DNA of 64,000 nt, from assembly GCA_014529385.2 (NCBI GenBank), contig CM043957.1, forward strand, positions 89,370,881 through 89,434,880, read 5' to 3'. The translations under genes and the position numbers were made by a program. Origin of the DNA: Adiantum capillus-veneris (taxonomy: Eukaryota > Streptophyta > Polypodiopsida > Polypodiales > Pteridaceae). Below, in pieces: positions 1 to 12,559 of this stretch (its first letter is position 1; every line of letters begins with the position of its first letter). The notes beneath the pieces were generated by a model. The model searched no databases and had not been told where the DNA came from. It was given only the letters and a program-made list of their open reading frames with translations.

Positions 1-3000
1 AGAGAAGCAAGCTGCACCATGTCTCAAAGATGCTAGGCTTCATCGAAATACCTTAAACCCAGGATATTTTTTACATGGGGGGTTTACATTCAAGGGCCAA
101 TACTTGTCCAAGCTATTATGGCTAGTAGCATGAGTGGCTTTGTCTCAAGATTCACCACTTTCCACTCTATGTCATTATATTAAGAATATGTGGGTGTTAA
201 GGTCCACCACATGTCCAACCTATAAGTCTATATCTTAAAGGTTATTCTTTCTTACCACTTGGAGTGACCATGATAGGTTTTATATGGGGGTTTGGTTCCA
301 AGCTCCACCACTTGTCCAAGCTAAATCTATTGAAACAGAGAGAGAAGCAAAGGTCCACCACTTGTCCAAGCTAGGCTCCATTGAAACATGGAGAGAAGGA
401 TGCTCCACCATTTGTCAAAGATAGGCTCCATTGAAACATGAAGAGAAGCAAGCTGCACCATGTGTTCAAGATGCTAGGCTCCATCGAAAGACATTAAACC
501 CACGATATGTCGTAGATAAGGGGTTTACATTCAAGGTTCAACACTTGTCAAAGCTATTATTGGTAGTAGCCCGAGTGGTTTGGTCTCAAGATTCACCGCT
601 TTTCCACTCTTTGTCATTATATTAAGAATATGTGGGTGTTAAGTTCCACCACTTGTCCAACCTATAAGGCTACATCTTAAAGGTTATTCTTTCGTACCAC
701 ATGGAGTGACCATGATAGGTTTTACATGGGGGTTTGGTTCCAAGGTCCACCACTTGTCCAAGCTAACTCTATTGAATCATAGAGAAGAGCAAAGGTCCAC
801 CACTTGTCCAAGCTAGGCTCCATTGAAACATGTAGAGAAGGATGCTCCACCATTTGTCGAAGCTAACTCTATTGAAACATGGGGGGTTTACGTTCAACGT
901 CCACCACTTTTCCAAGCTATTACCGCTAGTAGCATGAGTGGTTTTGTCTCAAGATTCACCACGTTTTCACTCTATGTCATTATGTTAAGAATATTTGGGT
1001 GTTAAGGTCCACCACTTGTCCAACCTATAAGACTATATCTTAAAGGTTATTCTTTCTCACGACTTGGAGTGACCATGATAGGTTTTACATTGGGGTTTGG
1101 TTTGAAGGTCCACCACTTGTCCAAGCTAACTCTATTGAAACATAGAGAGAAGCAAAGGTCCACCACTTGTCCAAGCTAGGGTCCTTTGAAACATGGAGAG
1201 AAGGATGCTCCACCATTTGTCCAAGATAGGATCCATTGAAACATGAAGAGAAGCAAGGTGCACCATGTCTCCAAGATGCTAGGCTCCATCTAAATACCTT
1301 AAACCCACGATATTTCGTAGATGGGGGGTTTACATTCAAGGTCCACCACTTGTCCAACCTATTATCGCTAGTAGCATGAGTGGTTTGCTCTTAAGATTCA
1401 CCACTTTTCCACTTTATGCCATTATATTAGGAATATCTGGGTGTGAAGGTCCACCACTTGTCCAACCTATAAGGATATATCATTAAGGTTATTCTTTCTC
1501 ACCACTTGGAGTGACCATCATAGGTTTTACATGGGGGTTTGGTTCCAAGGTCCACCACTTGTCCAAACTAACTCTATTAAACATAGAGAGAAACAAAGGT
1601 CCACCACTTGTCCAAGCTAAGCTCCATTGAAACATGGAGAGAACTATGCTCCACCATTTGTCGAAGCTAAGTCTATTGAAACATGGGGGGTTTACGTTCA
1701 AGGTCCACCAGTTGTCCAAGCTATTCTCGCTAGTAGCATGAGTGGTTTTGTCTCAAGATTCATCACTTTTTCACTGCATATCATTATATTAAGAATATTT
1801 GGGTGTTAAGGTCCACCACTTGTCCAACCTATAAGGCTATATCTTAAAGGTTATTCTTTCTCACCACTTGGAGTGACCATGATAGGTTTTACATGGGGGT
1901 TTGGTTCCAAGGTCCACCACTTGTCCAAGCAAACTTTATTGAATCATAGAGAGAAGCAAAGGTCCACCACTTGTCCAAGCTAGGGTCCATTGAAACATGG
2001 AGAGAAGGATGCTCCACCATTTGTCCAAGATACGCTCCATCGAAAAATGAAGAGAAGCAAGCTGCACCATGTCTCAAAGATGCTAGGCTTCATCGAAATA
2101 CCTTAAACCCAGGATATTTTTTACATGGGGGGTTTACATTCAAGGGCCAATACTTGTCCAAGCTATTATGGCTAGTAGCATGAGTGGCTTTGTCTCAAGA
2201 TTCACCACTTTCCACTCTATGTCATTATATTAAGAATATGTGGGTGTTAAGGTCCACCACATGTCCAACCTATAAGTCTATATCTTAAAGGTTATTCTTT
2301 CTTACCACTTGGAGTGACCATGATAGGTTTTATATGGGGGTTTGGTTCCAAGCTCCACCACTTGTCCAAGCTAAATCTATTGAAACAGAGAGAGAAGCAA
2401 AGGTCCACCACTTGTCCAAGCTAGGCTCCATTGAAACATGGAGAGAAGGATGCTCCACCATTTGTCAAAGATAGGCTCCATTGAAACATGAAGAGAAGCA
2501 AGCTGCACCATGTGTTCAAGATGCTAGGCTCCATCGAAAGACATTAAACCCACGATATGTCGTAGATAAGGGGTTTACATTCAAGGTTCAACACTTGTCA
2601 AAGCTATTATTGGTAGTAGCCCGAGTGGTTTGGTCTCAAGATTCACCGCTTTTCCACTCTTTGTCATTATATTAAGAATATGTGGGTGTTAAGTTCCACC
2701 ACTTGTCCAACCTATAAGGCTACATCTTAAAGGTTATTCTTTCGTACCACATGGAGTGACCATGATAGGTTTTACATGGGGGTTTGGTTCCAAGGTCCAC
2801 CACTTGTCCAAGCTAACTCTATTGAATCATAGAGAAGAGCAAAGGTCCACCACTTGTCCAAGCTAGGCTCCATTGAAACATGTAGAGAAGGATGCTCCAC
2901 CATTTGTCGAAGCTAACTCTATTGAAACATGGGGGGTTTACGTTCAACGTCCACCACTTTTCCAAGCTATTACCGCTAGTAGCATGAGTGGTTTTGTCTC

Positions 3001-4100
3001 AAGATTCACCACGTTTTCACTCTATGTCATTATGTTAAGAATATTTGGGTGTTAAGGTCCACCACTTGTCCAACCTATAAGACTATATCTTAAAGGTTAT
3101 TCTTTCTCACGACTTGGAGTGACCATGATAGGTTTTACATTGGGGTTTGGTTTGAAGGTCCACCACTTGTCCAAGCTAACTCTATTGAAACATAGAGAGA
3201 AGCAAAGGTCCACCACTTGTCCAAGCTAGGGTCCTTTGAAACATGGAGAGAAGGATGCTCCACCATTTGTCCAAGATAGGATCCATTGAAACATGAAGAG
3301 AAGCAAGGTGCACCATGTCTCCAAGATGCTAGGCTCCATCTAAATACCTTAAACCCACGATATTTCGTAGATGGGGGGTTTACATTCAAGGTCCACCACT
3401 TGTCCAATCTATTATCGCTAGTAGCATGAGTGGTTTGCTCTTAAGATTCACCACTTTTCCACTTTATGCCATTATATTAGGAATATCTGGGTGTGAAGGT
3501 CCACCACTTGTCCAACCTATAAGGATATATCATTAAGGTTATTCTTTCTCACCACTTGGAGTGACCATCATAGGTTTTACATGGGGGTTTGGTTCCAAGG
3601 TCCACCACTTGTCCAAACTAACTCTATTAAACATAGAGAGAAACAAAGGTCCACCACTTGTCCAAGCTAAGCTCCATTGAAACATGGAGAGAACTATGCT
3701 CCACCATTTGTCGAAGCTAAGTCTATTGAAACATGGGGGGTTTACGTTCAAGGTCCACCAGTTGTCCAAGCTATTCTCGCTAGTAGCATGAGTGGTTTTG
3801 TCTCAAGATTCATCACTTTTTCACTGCATATCATTATATTAAGAATATTTGGGTGTTAAGGTCCACCACTTGTCCAACCTATAAGGCTATATCTTAAAGG
3901 TTATTCTTTCTCACCACTTGGAGTGACCATGATAGGTTTTACATGGGGGTTTGGTTCCAAGGTCCACCACTTGTCCAAGCAAACTTTATTGAATCATAGA
4001 GAGAAGCAAAGGTCCACCACTTGTCCAAGCTAGGGTCCATTGAAACATGGAGAGAAGGATGCTCCACCATTTGTCCAAGATACGCTCCATCGAAAAATGA
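1..4100. repeat. 2,050 bp higher-order tandem repeat
   Basis: Positions 1-2,050 and 2,051-4,100 are nearly identical copies, and a third diverging copy begins at 4,101 and stays recognisable to about 4,650. Each unit consists of five basic monomers whose marker (GGTTATTCTTTCT) recurs at steps of about 440, 365, 443, 362 and 440 bp. The long monomer contains a segment the short one lacks. Only a few substitutions separate copies 1 and 2 (for example near 3,407 and 4,114), so the amplification is recent. No gene is supported here. The repeated short ORFs arise because the repeat lacks stops in some frames. Confidence 0.95.
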
Positions 4101-7100
4101 AGAGAAGCAAGCTACACCATGTCTCAAAGATGCTAGGCTTCATCGAAATACCTTAAACCCAGGATATTTTGTACATGGGGGGTTTACATTCAAGGGCCAA
4201 TACTTGTCCAAGCTATTATGGCTAGTAGCATGAGTGGCTTTGTCTCAAGATTCACCACTTTTCCACTCTTTGTCATTATATTAAGAATATGTGGGTGTTA
4301 AGGTCCACCACATGTCCAACCTATAAGTCTATATCTTAAAGGTTATTCTTTCTTACCACTTGGAGTGACCATGATAGGTTTTATATGGGGGTTTGGTTCC
4401 AAGCTCCACCACTTGTCCAAGCTAAATCTATTGAAACAGAGAGAGAAGCAAAGGTCCACCACTTGTCCAAGCTAGGCTCCATTGAAACATGGAGAGAAGG
4501 ATGCTCCACCATTTGTCAAAGATAGGCTCCATTGAAACATGAAGAGAAGCAAGCTGCACCATGTGTCCAAGATGCTAGGCTCCATCGAAAGACATTAAAC
4601 CCACGATATGTCGTAGATAAGGGGTTTACATTCAAGGTCCAACACTTGTCCAAGCTATTATTGGTAGTAGCCTGAGTGTTTTGGTCTCAAGATTGACCAC
4701 TTTTCCACTCTATGTCATTATATTAAGAATATGTGGGTGTTAAGGTCCACCTCTTGTCCAGCCTATAAGGCTACATCTTCAAGGTTATTCTTTCTTACCA
4801 CTTGGAGTGACCATGATAGGTTTTACATGGGGGTTTGGTTCCAAGGTCCACCACTTGTCCAAGCTAACTCTATTGAAACATAGAGAGAAACAAAGATCCA
4901 CCACTTGTCCAAGCTAGGCTCCATTGAAACATGGAGAGAAGGATGCTCCACCATTTGTCCAAGATAGGCTCCATTGAAACATGATCAGAAGCAAGCTGCA
5001 CCATGTCTCCAAGATGCTAGGCTCCATCGAAATACATTAAACCCACGATATTTTGTAGATGAGGGGTTTACATTCAAGGTCCACCACTTGTCCAACCTAT
5101 TATTGGTAGTAGCCTGAGTGGTTTGGTCTCAAGATTCACCACTTTTATTAAGAAACTGTGGGTGTTAAAGTCCACCACTTGTCCAACCTATAAGGCTACA
5201 TCTTAAAGGTTATTCTTTCTTACTACTTGGAGTGACCATGATAGGTTTTACATGGGGGTTTGGTTCCAAGCTCCACTACTTGTCCAAGCTAACTCTATTG
5301 AAACATAGAGAGAAACAAAGGTCCACCACTTGTCCAAGCTAGGGTCCATTGAAACATGGAGAGAAGGATGCTCCACCATTTGTCCAAGATAGGCTCCATT
5401 GAAACATGACGAGAAGCAAGCTGCACCATGTCTCCAAGATGCTAGGCTCCATCGAAATACAATAAACCCACGATATTTCGTAGATGAGGGGTTTACATTC
5501 AAGGTCCACCACTTGTCTAAGCTATTATTGCTAGTAGCCTGAGTGGTTTGGTCTTAAGATTCACCACTTTTATTAAGAATATGTGGGTGTTAAGGTCCAC
5601 CACTTGTCCAACCTATAAGGCTACATCTTAAAGGTTATTCTTTTTTCCCACTTGGAGTGACTATGATAGGTTTTACATGGGGGTTTGGTTCCAAGGTCCA
5701 CCACTTGTCCAAGCTAACTCTATTGAAACATAGAGAGAAACAAAGGTCCACCACTTGTCCAAGCTAGGCTCCATTGAAACATGGAGAGAACGATGCTCCA
5801 CCATTTGTCGAAGCTAAGTCTATTGAAACATGGGGGGTTTACGTTCAAGGTCCACCACTCATCCAAGCTATTATCGCTAGTAGCATGAGTGGTTTTATCT
5901 CAAGATTCACCACTTTATCACTCTATGTCATTATATTAAGAATATTTGGGTGTTAAGGTCCACCACTTGTCCAACCTATAATGCTATATCTTAAAGGTTA
6001 TTCTTTCTCACCACTTGGAGTGACCATGATAGGTTTTACATGGGGGTTTGGTTCCAAGGTCCACCACTTGTCCAAGCTAACTCTATTGAATCATAGAGAT
6101 CAGCAAAGGTCCACCACTTGTCCAAGCTAGGGTCCATTGAAACATGGAGAGAAGGATGCTCCACTATTTGTCCAAGATAGACTCCATTGAAACATGAAGA
6201 GAAGCAAGCTGCAGCATGTCTACAAGATGCTAGGCTTCATCGAAATACCTTAAACCCACGATATTTTGTACATGGGGGGTTTACATTCAAGGGCCACCAC
6301 TTGTCCAAGCTATTATCGCTAGTAGCATGAGTGGTTTTGTCTCAAGATTCACCACTTTCCACTCTATGTCTTTATATTAAGAATATGTGGGTGTTAAGGT
6401 CCACCACTTGTCCAACTTATAAGTCTATATCTTAAAAATTATTCTTTCTTACCACTTGGAGTGACCATGATAGGTTTTACATGGGGATTTGGTTCCAAGG
6501 TCCACCACTTGTCCAAATTAGGCTCCATTGAAACATGGAGAGAAGGATGCTCCACCATTTGTCCAAGATAGACTCCATTGAAACATGACGAGAAGTAAGC
6601 TGCACCATGTCTCCAAGATGCTAAGCTCCATCGAAAAACATTAAACCCACGATATGTCGTAGATGAGGGCTTTACATTCAAGGTCCAACACTTGTCCAAG
6701 CTATTATTGGTAGTAGCCTGAGTGGTTTGATCTCAAGATTCACCACTTTTCCACTCTATGCCATTATATTAAGAATATCTGGGTGTTAAGGTCCACCACT
6801 TGTCCAACCTATAAGGATATATCATTAAGGTTTTTCTTTCTCACCACTTGGAGTGACCATGATAGGTTTTACATGGGGTTTGGTTCCAAGGTCCACCACT
6901 TTTCCAAGCTAACTCTATTGAAACATAGAGAGAAACAAAGGTCCACCACTTGTCCAAGCTAGGCTCCATTGAAACATGGAGAGAACGATGCTCCACCATT
7001 TGTCGAAGCTAAGTCTATTGAAACATGGGGGGTTTACGTTCAAGGTCCACCAGTTGTCCAAGCTATTCTCGCTAGTAGCATGAGTGGTTTTGTCTCAAGA

Positions 7101-8290
7101 TTCATCACTTTTTCACTGCATATCATTATATTAAGAATATTTGGGTGTTAAGGTCCACCACTTGTCCAACCTATAAGGCTATATCTTAAAGGTTATTCTT
7201 TCTCACCACTTGGAGTGACCATGATAAGTTTTACATGGGGGTTTGGTTCAAAGGTCCACCACTTGAATCATAGAGAGAAGCAAAGGTCCACCACTTGTCC
7301 AAGCTAGGCTCCATTGAGACATGGAGAGAAGGATGCTCCACCATTTGTCCAAGATAGGCTCCATTGAAACATGAAGAGAAGCAAGCTGCACCATGTCTCC
7401 AAGATACTAGGCTCTATCAAAATACCTTAAACCCACGATATTTCGTAGATGGGGGGATTACTTTCAAGGTCCACCACTTGTCCAAGCTATTATCGCTAGT
7501 AGCATGGTTTGGTCTCAAGATTCACCAGTTTTCCACTCTATGTCATTACATTAAGAATATCTTGGTGTTAAGGTCCACTACTTGTCCAACCTATAAGGCT
7601 ATATCTTAAATGATATTTTTTCTCACCACTTGGAATGTGCATGATATGTTTTACATGGGGTTTTGTTCCAAGGTCCACCACTTGTCCAAGCTAGATCTAT
7701 TACATATATATTATACATATAATATTCAACTAGATTTCCTACCTATATTCATGTCCAGTAGCATGGATGCTCTACCTTTAAGGTCCACCACTTGTCCAAC
7801 CTATACTCTCTTATGTAAGGGAGATCTCGCTATAAATTCAAAACCTTCCCGCCTAAATTTTAAATTCAAAATCTGATCGCCTAAATTTAAAATATCCCTC
7901 CCAAATTTTAAACATCCCGCCTAAATTTTAAAATTCAAAATTTTTTATAAAAATTTAAATTTAAAATATTCCACGCGAAATTGATTTTAAATTCAAGTTT
8001 ACCACAAAAAGATATCATTATACCACCTAAATTCAAATATGCAAACCTCAAATCATTATATTGTACATAAATTCAAACAAATTCAAATTAACAAGCCTAA
8101 ACTGATATTAGTTTGCATAGATATGAATTTATCACACCTGAATTATGTCACCATGTTAGAGAGAGTGGTTAGAGAATTTGAACAAGGTCCACCACTTGTC
8201 CAACCTAGATACCAAGAAGGATTGAGTGTACAAGGTATTGTTTGGAGGTCCTTATAGTCCACTGGTCTCAAGGTCCACCACTTGTGGTAA
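4101..8290. repeat. Satellite-like array with GGTCCACCACTTGTCC motif, irregular part
   Basis: The monomers of the preceding array continue with marker spacing of about 360-445 bp, more diverged and without the exact 2,050 bp periodicity, to about 7,710. Within each monomer the motif GGTCCACCACTTGTCCAAGC or a variant occurs several times, so it is the real repeated core. From 7,800 to 8,290 isolated copies remain in AT-rich DNA (7,781, 8,185, 8,272). No coding sequence is supported. Confidence 0.9.
7830..8035. repeat. AT-rich short repeats (CCCGCCTAAATTTTAAA type)
   Basis: A short block repeats the phrase CCCGCCTAAATTTTAAA/ATTCAAAAT several times with small changes. It is very AT-rich and interrupts the GGTCCACC array. 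It could be the edge of a small non-autonomous element, but I see no terminal inverted repeats. Confidence 0.5.
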
Positions 8291-8800
8291 GGGTCACCAA
8301 AAAGTGTATATATTCATCCAAAGAAATACACGTATTTTTGGTCTACATGTCCTAGTTTCAACCATTTATGTCCATTAGGTGTATCACTAAACAACACTAC
8401 TATTTTTTAGAAACATAAGTTACAATCATATCTACAAATGGATTAGAGGAAAATCAGCTCAGCATACATCCAGAACTCGCTACAAGAATCGACTTTAACA
8501 GATCATGCAAGTAAGTCTTCCATTCAAGTTTACTAGTATTACAATGTGTTAGTTATTTGTGATATTTATGTATGTATATATACTATGTGTGCATATCGTA
8601 ATTAAGTGTAATTGTGTATCTGCATTATGTATGAGTATTACAATGAAATAACACAAATATACATACATACACATAGATAACACAGAAGCACACATACATG
8701 AGCATGTATTTTCAAGAGAGAGATAGCAAGATACAGAGATAGATAGATAGATAGAGAGAGAGAAATACCTGTTTTCTAGAGAGAGGAGAGAGAGAAAGAT

Positions 8801-9047
8801 AACAGATTTCACTGTGTTTATGTATGTGGAAGAGAGGAAGACGATGTATGGGAATATGTGCACGTATTTTCAAGAGAGAGACAACAAGATAACAGATTTC
8901 ACTGTGGTTATGTATGTGGAAGTGAGGAAGACGATGTGTGGGAATATGTGCATGTATTTTCAAGAGAGAGACAACAAGATAACAGATTTCATTGTGGTTA
9001 TTTATGTGGAAGAGAGGAAGACGATGTGTGGGAATATGTGTATGTGT
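8801..9047. repeat. 90 bp tandem repeat, about 2.7 copies
   Basis: The marker AACAGATTTC recurs at 8,801, 8,891 and 8,981, exactly 90 bp apart, with most of the unit conserved between copies. Because 90 is divisible by three, the repeat stays open in several frames and produces an apparent 30-residue protein repeat. I regard that as a by-product. GA-rich DNA flanks it (8,715-8,800 and 9,110-9,175). Confidence 0.9.
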
Positions 9048-9179
9048 GCGGGGATATTTTTAAACTACGTATCTCTGTCTTTTGACGAGAGAGTGTGTGT
9101 GCAAGAAGAGTTACAGAGAACCATCTTCTCTATATGGAGAAAGACAGAGAGTGAGAGAGAGAGAAATACCTGTTTTTTC

Positions 9180-9660
9180 TCTATTCGTGAGGTGTGCAAT
9201 GTCTCCTGAGAAGAAGCTATGCCCGATCTTGCCCTTCTGGAAAGCGTTGCGTACGCTGCTGTTTCTTTATCTTGTGCGCGAACTTTCAATCCTGTGCGCT
9301 CCACCTGTGTGTTGTGTACGATGCCGGGCTTGCTCCTCTACGTGCGCGTATACTCCAATTGTGTGCGATCCGTGTGCGCTTTCTTTGTGTTTGCTGCTCG
9401 CCTGCTTTCTCTGTGTGCGTTCCTCGTGCGCTCTCTCTGTGCCTAATCTTGATAGGGTTTATTAGAATGCCACGTATAAAGCCTGGGCCGCTTCCCTAGG
9501 ACCCCGCCCGGAACAATATCCCAAAATCAGCCTCCCAAGCCCCGCCATCAAGAGCGCTATGTTCCACATCCCCATCAAGAGCGCTACCCCCAAACCTCAC
9601 GTGGAAGCGTTGCCTTGTCACCCCATTGTGGCATTGCCCTAAGACCCCGCATCTGGAGTG
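9180..9660 (+). promoter_or_regulatory. GC-rich segment with TATAAA, possible promoter of the downstream transposase gene
   Basis: The base composition changes abruptly to GC-rich here. A TATAAA sits at 9,475-9,480, followed by a C-rich stretch in which a CATCAAGAGCGCT phrase occurs twice (about 9,547 and 9,574). The next good coding sequence on this strand is the transposase at 12,129, preceded by a splice acceptor, so a leader exon here is plausible. The promoter role is inference from position and composition only. The overlapping ORFs in three frames show no recognisable protein. Confidence 0.25.
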
Positions 9661-9799
9661 CTAAATGGGAACATTCTTCATTAGTGAAATTTTGAACATA
9701 AATTATATTTAGCATATACTTAAATATAATACAAATATTAACATATTAACTATACTACTAATTTACTATAGCAGTTCTAGATTATGTCCCATACTATAT

Positions 9800-12050
9800 T
9801 TAAGGTGCCAAAGGTTTGGCCTTATGGTCCTAGATTTAGCCAAGTGGTCAACACATATAGGACCAAGTGCACACTGTGCCACAAAATTTGATCACCACTT
9901 CACTTGCCAAAGTTTAGGCCACATGGTCAATCCTAAGTTTCCAATGTTCTTATTATGTCACCTTTTGCCTCGTGGAAAACCTAGGCTTGTTTTCACATAC
10001 TCAGGCACTTCAAGCCATAATAAATTTTCATTACTCTTCAGGAACCCTTTTGTTCAAGTCTTTGAAAAAACGTTGTTTAAGGCCACCCTAAACCATTTTC
10101 ATTTAGGGGTGTCTAAAACTAGCTTTTTGGCAATTCGAGAAGAAAATGGTCAAAGTTTTATACTTTGTTTTAACCACTTGACCAATTCAAATATTGGAAA
10201 GCAAGGTCTTGTAATACTTTTCTTTGGACTTCACACATTAAAACTAGGTCCCTCACTTGTCCAAGCTATGCTCTAATACAATAAAGGGCTTTTGGTTTCA
10301 AGATGCACCACTTTCCCAACCTTGATTCCATTAAAGAAGCTAGCTCTACTTAGACATTTAATAGCAAGGTCCTGTAGCAGTTCACATTGAACATTTTCCA
10401 TGGCAGCTAGGTCCACCACTTATCTAAGCTATGCTCTAATACAGTAAGGGGGTTTTGGTTTCAAGATCCACCACTTGTCCAAACTTGATTTGGGAAGCAA
10501 GGTCCTATAATAGTTTGCTTTGGACATTCACCATTACAACTAAGTCCACCACTTCTCCAAGCTATGTTCTAATACACTAAGGAGGTTTTGGTTTGAAGGA
10601 GAACCACTTGTACGACTTTGTTTTTGGAAGTAAGGTCTTTACATAGTTCACCTTGGACCTTGGACATTGGATACTACAACTAAGCCCACCACTTGTCCAA
10701 GCTATCCTCTATATATAGCCAAAGGGTTTGGGTTTCAAGATTCACCACTTTTCCAACCTTTCTTCCATTAAAGAAAGGAGGGGCATTATAACTAGGTCCA
10801 CCAATTGTCCAAGATATGCTCTGATATAGAAAGGGGATTTTGGTTTCAATAATCCACCACGTGTTCAACCTTGTAAGACTCAAGGGATACTTGGACATTG
10901 GAAAGCATAGTCCTATAGTAGTTGATAGGTGGCAGTGGGTATAACAACTAGGTCCAACCTATGCTCTCATATAGCAAAGAGGCTTTGGTTTCAAGGTCCA
11001 CCACTTGTCCAACCTTGCTTCCATTAAAGAAATGAGGGGCTACGTAAACATTGGCAAGCAAGGTAGAAAGGTCCTAAGGTATTTCACCTTGGATATTGGC
11101 CATTATAACTAGGTCCACCACTTGTCAAAGCTATGCTCTGATATAGAAAGGGCATTTTCGTTTCAAGGTACACCACGTGTTCAACCTTGCAAGACTCAAG
11201 GGATACTTGGACATTGGAAAGCATAGTCCTATAGTAGTTGATAGGTGGCAGTGGGTATAACAACTAGGTCCAACCTATGCTCTCATATAGCAAAGAGGCT
11301 TTGGTTTCAAGGTCCACCACTTGTCCAACCTTGCTTCCATTAAAGAAATGAGGGGCTACGTAAACATTGGCAAGCAAGGTAGAAAGGTCCTAAGGTATTT
11401 CACCTTGGATATTGGGCATTATAACTAGGTCCACCACTTGTCAAAGCTATGCTCTGATATAGAAAGGGAATTTTCGTTTCAAGGTCCACCACGTGTTCAA
11501 CCTTGCAAGACTCAAGGGATACTTGGACATTGGAAAGCATAGTCCTATAGTAGTTGATAGGTGGCAGTGGGTATTACAACTAGGTCCAACCTATGCTCTC
11601 ATATAGCAAAGAGGCTTTGGTTTCAAGGTCCACCACTTGTCTAACCTTGCTTCCATTAAAGAAATGAGGGGCTACGTAAACATTGGCAAGCAAGGTAGCA
11701 AGGTCCTAAGGTATTTCACCTTGGATATTGGGCATTATAACTAGGTCCACCACTTGTCCAAGCTATGCCCTGATATAGAAAGGGGATTTTCGTTTCAAGG
11801 TCCACCACGTGTTCAACCTTGAAAGCCTCAAGGGATACTTGGACATTGGAAAGCATAGTCCTATAGTAGTTGATAGGTGGCAGTGGGTATTACAACTAGG
11901 TCCACCACTTGTCCAACCTATGCTCTAATATAGCAAGGATGCTTTGGCTTCAAGATCCACCATAATTTCCAACCTTGCTTCCATTAATATAGCAAGGAGG
12001 ATTTGGTCTCAAGGTTCGCCACTTGTCCAACCTATGCAAACCTTTTCCAT
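9800..12050. repeat. Second GGTCCACCACTTGTCC array with a 316 bp tandem repeat
   Basis: The motif of the first array (GGTCCACCACTTGTCCAACC and variants) recurs throughout in a different surrounding sequence. From about 10,790 to 12,000 the array is a regular tandem repeat: the marker GTTGATAGGTGGCAGTGGG lies at 10,921, 11,237, 11,553 and 11,869, exactly 316 bp apart each time. The earlier part (9,800-10,790) is more diverged. It ends about 80 bp before a splice acceptor (TTTTTCACTTATAG) that precedes the transposase coding exon, so the array probably lies in an intron of that gene or directly in front of it. Confidence 0.9.
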
Positions 12051-12128
12051 GTTCTAGCATGATTTTTTGTTTGAAGAGTATTTTTCTATAACTATGGATT
12101 TAACAATGTAATCTTTTTCACTTATAGG

Positions 12129-12455
12129 ATGGACTTTGAATCTGGGGAGAAAGTACATATGATACTTGACAATGAAATTGTTGGTATTGGCTGTGTGTGT
12201 AGAACAGATCCAGATTCTACTTGTGGTGGTACAAAGATAGGGCAAGGAAATGTCTCCATACTAGTGGAGGAATGCTTGAAGGATGTGGTCCTACCTTTTC
12301 CTACAATGGATACTTCATCTCTCCAAGGCTCATTATGGAGTGATGTTCGATGGTCAAAGCTTCTTTTGCAATCTTTTGTATTAAATGGGAACTTAATTGA
12401 TCCACAGGAAAGCTACAATGGTGATGAAGAACATGATCATTCTGATTCCCTCTAG
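12129..12455 (+). CDS. N-terminal module of transposase-like gene (DUF8039-like)
   Basis: This 108-residue ORF starts one base after a good splice acceptor (TTTTTCACTTATAG). It contains a small domain with the pattern GxGxVxRTDP...CGGTKIGxGNV...VLPFPTMD...W, which resembles the domain that precedes catalytic cores in several plant transposon proteins (catalogued, I believe, as DUF8039). That domain is thought to be a DNA- or protein-binding module. The frame differs from the large ORF that starts at 12,560, and the 100 bp between them has stops in this frame. The two are therefore joined by an unrecognised small intron or separated by a frameshift. The family assignment is from memory of motif shape. 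Confidence 0.55.
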   Translation: MDFESGEKVHMILDNEIVGIGCVCRTDPDSTCGGTKIGQGNVSILVEECLKDVVLPFPTMDTSSLQGSLWSDVRWSKLLLQSFVLNGNLIDPQESYNGDEEHDHSDSL

Positions 12456-12559
12456 TTACAGATGCAATACCTATGACAAGCCCATAATTTGAAGCAATGA
12501 TTCGAGAGTCTTGGAGAAATCAGAGGGTCCTTTTAAAAGATGACACAATGATGTAAACC

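Noticed and set aside
431-7609. Many 60-90 residue ORFs on both strands with LDKWWTL, APPFVEA or SSMSGF phrases
   Set aside because: They are translations of the GGTCCACC tandem repeat in different frames, repeated with the repeat period. No codon-level signal of selection and no start context.
8814-9209. 131-residue ORF with a 30-residue internal repeat
   Set aside because: The repeat follows from the 90 bp tandem DNA repeat. The neighbouring frame is open too.
9082-9499. Three overlapping ORFs with many Cys and Leu
   Set aside because: All three frames are open over the same GC-rich stretch and none resembles a protein family.
10680-11900. Regular 316 bp and 285 bp repeats as possible CRISPR arrays
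   Set aside because: The repeat and spacer sizes do not fit, spacers are related to each other, and the genome is clearly eukaryotic.
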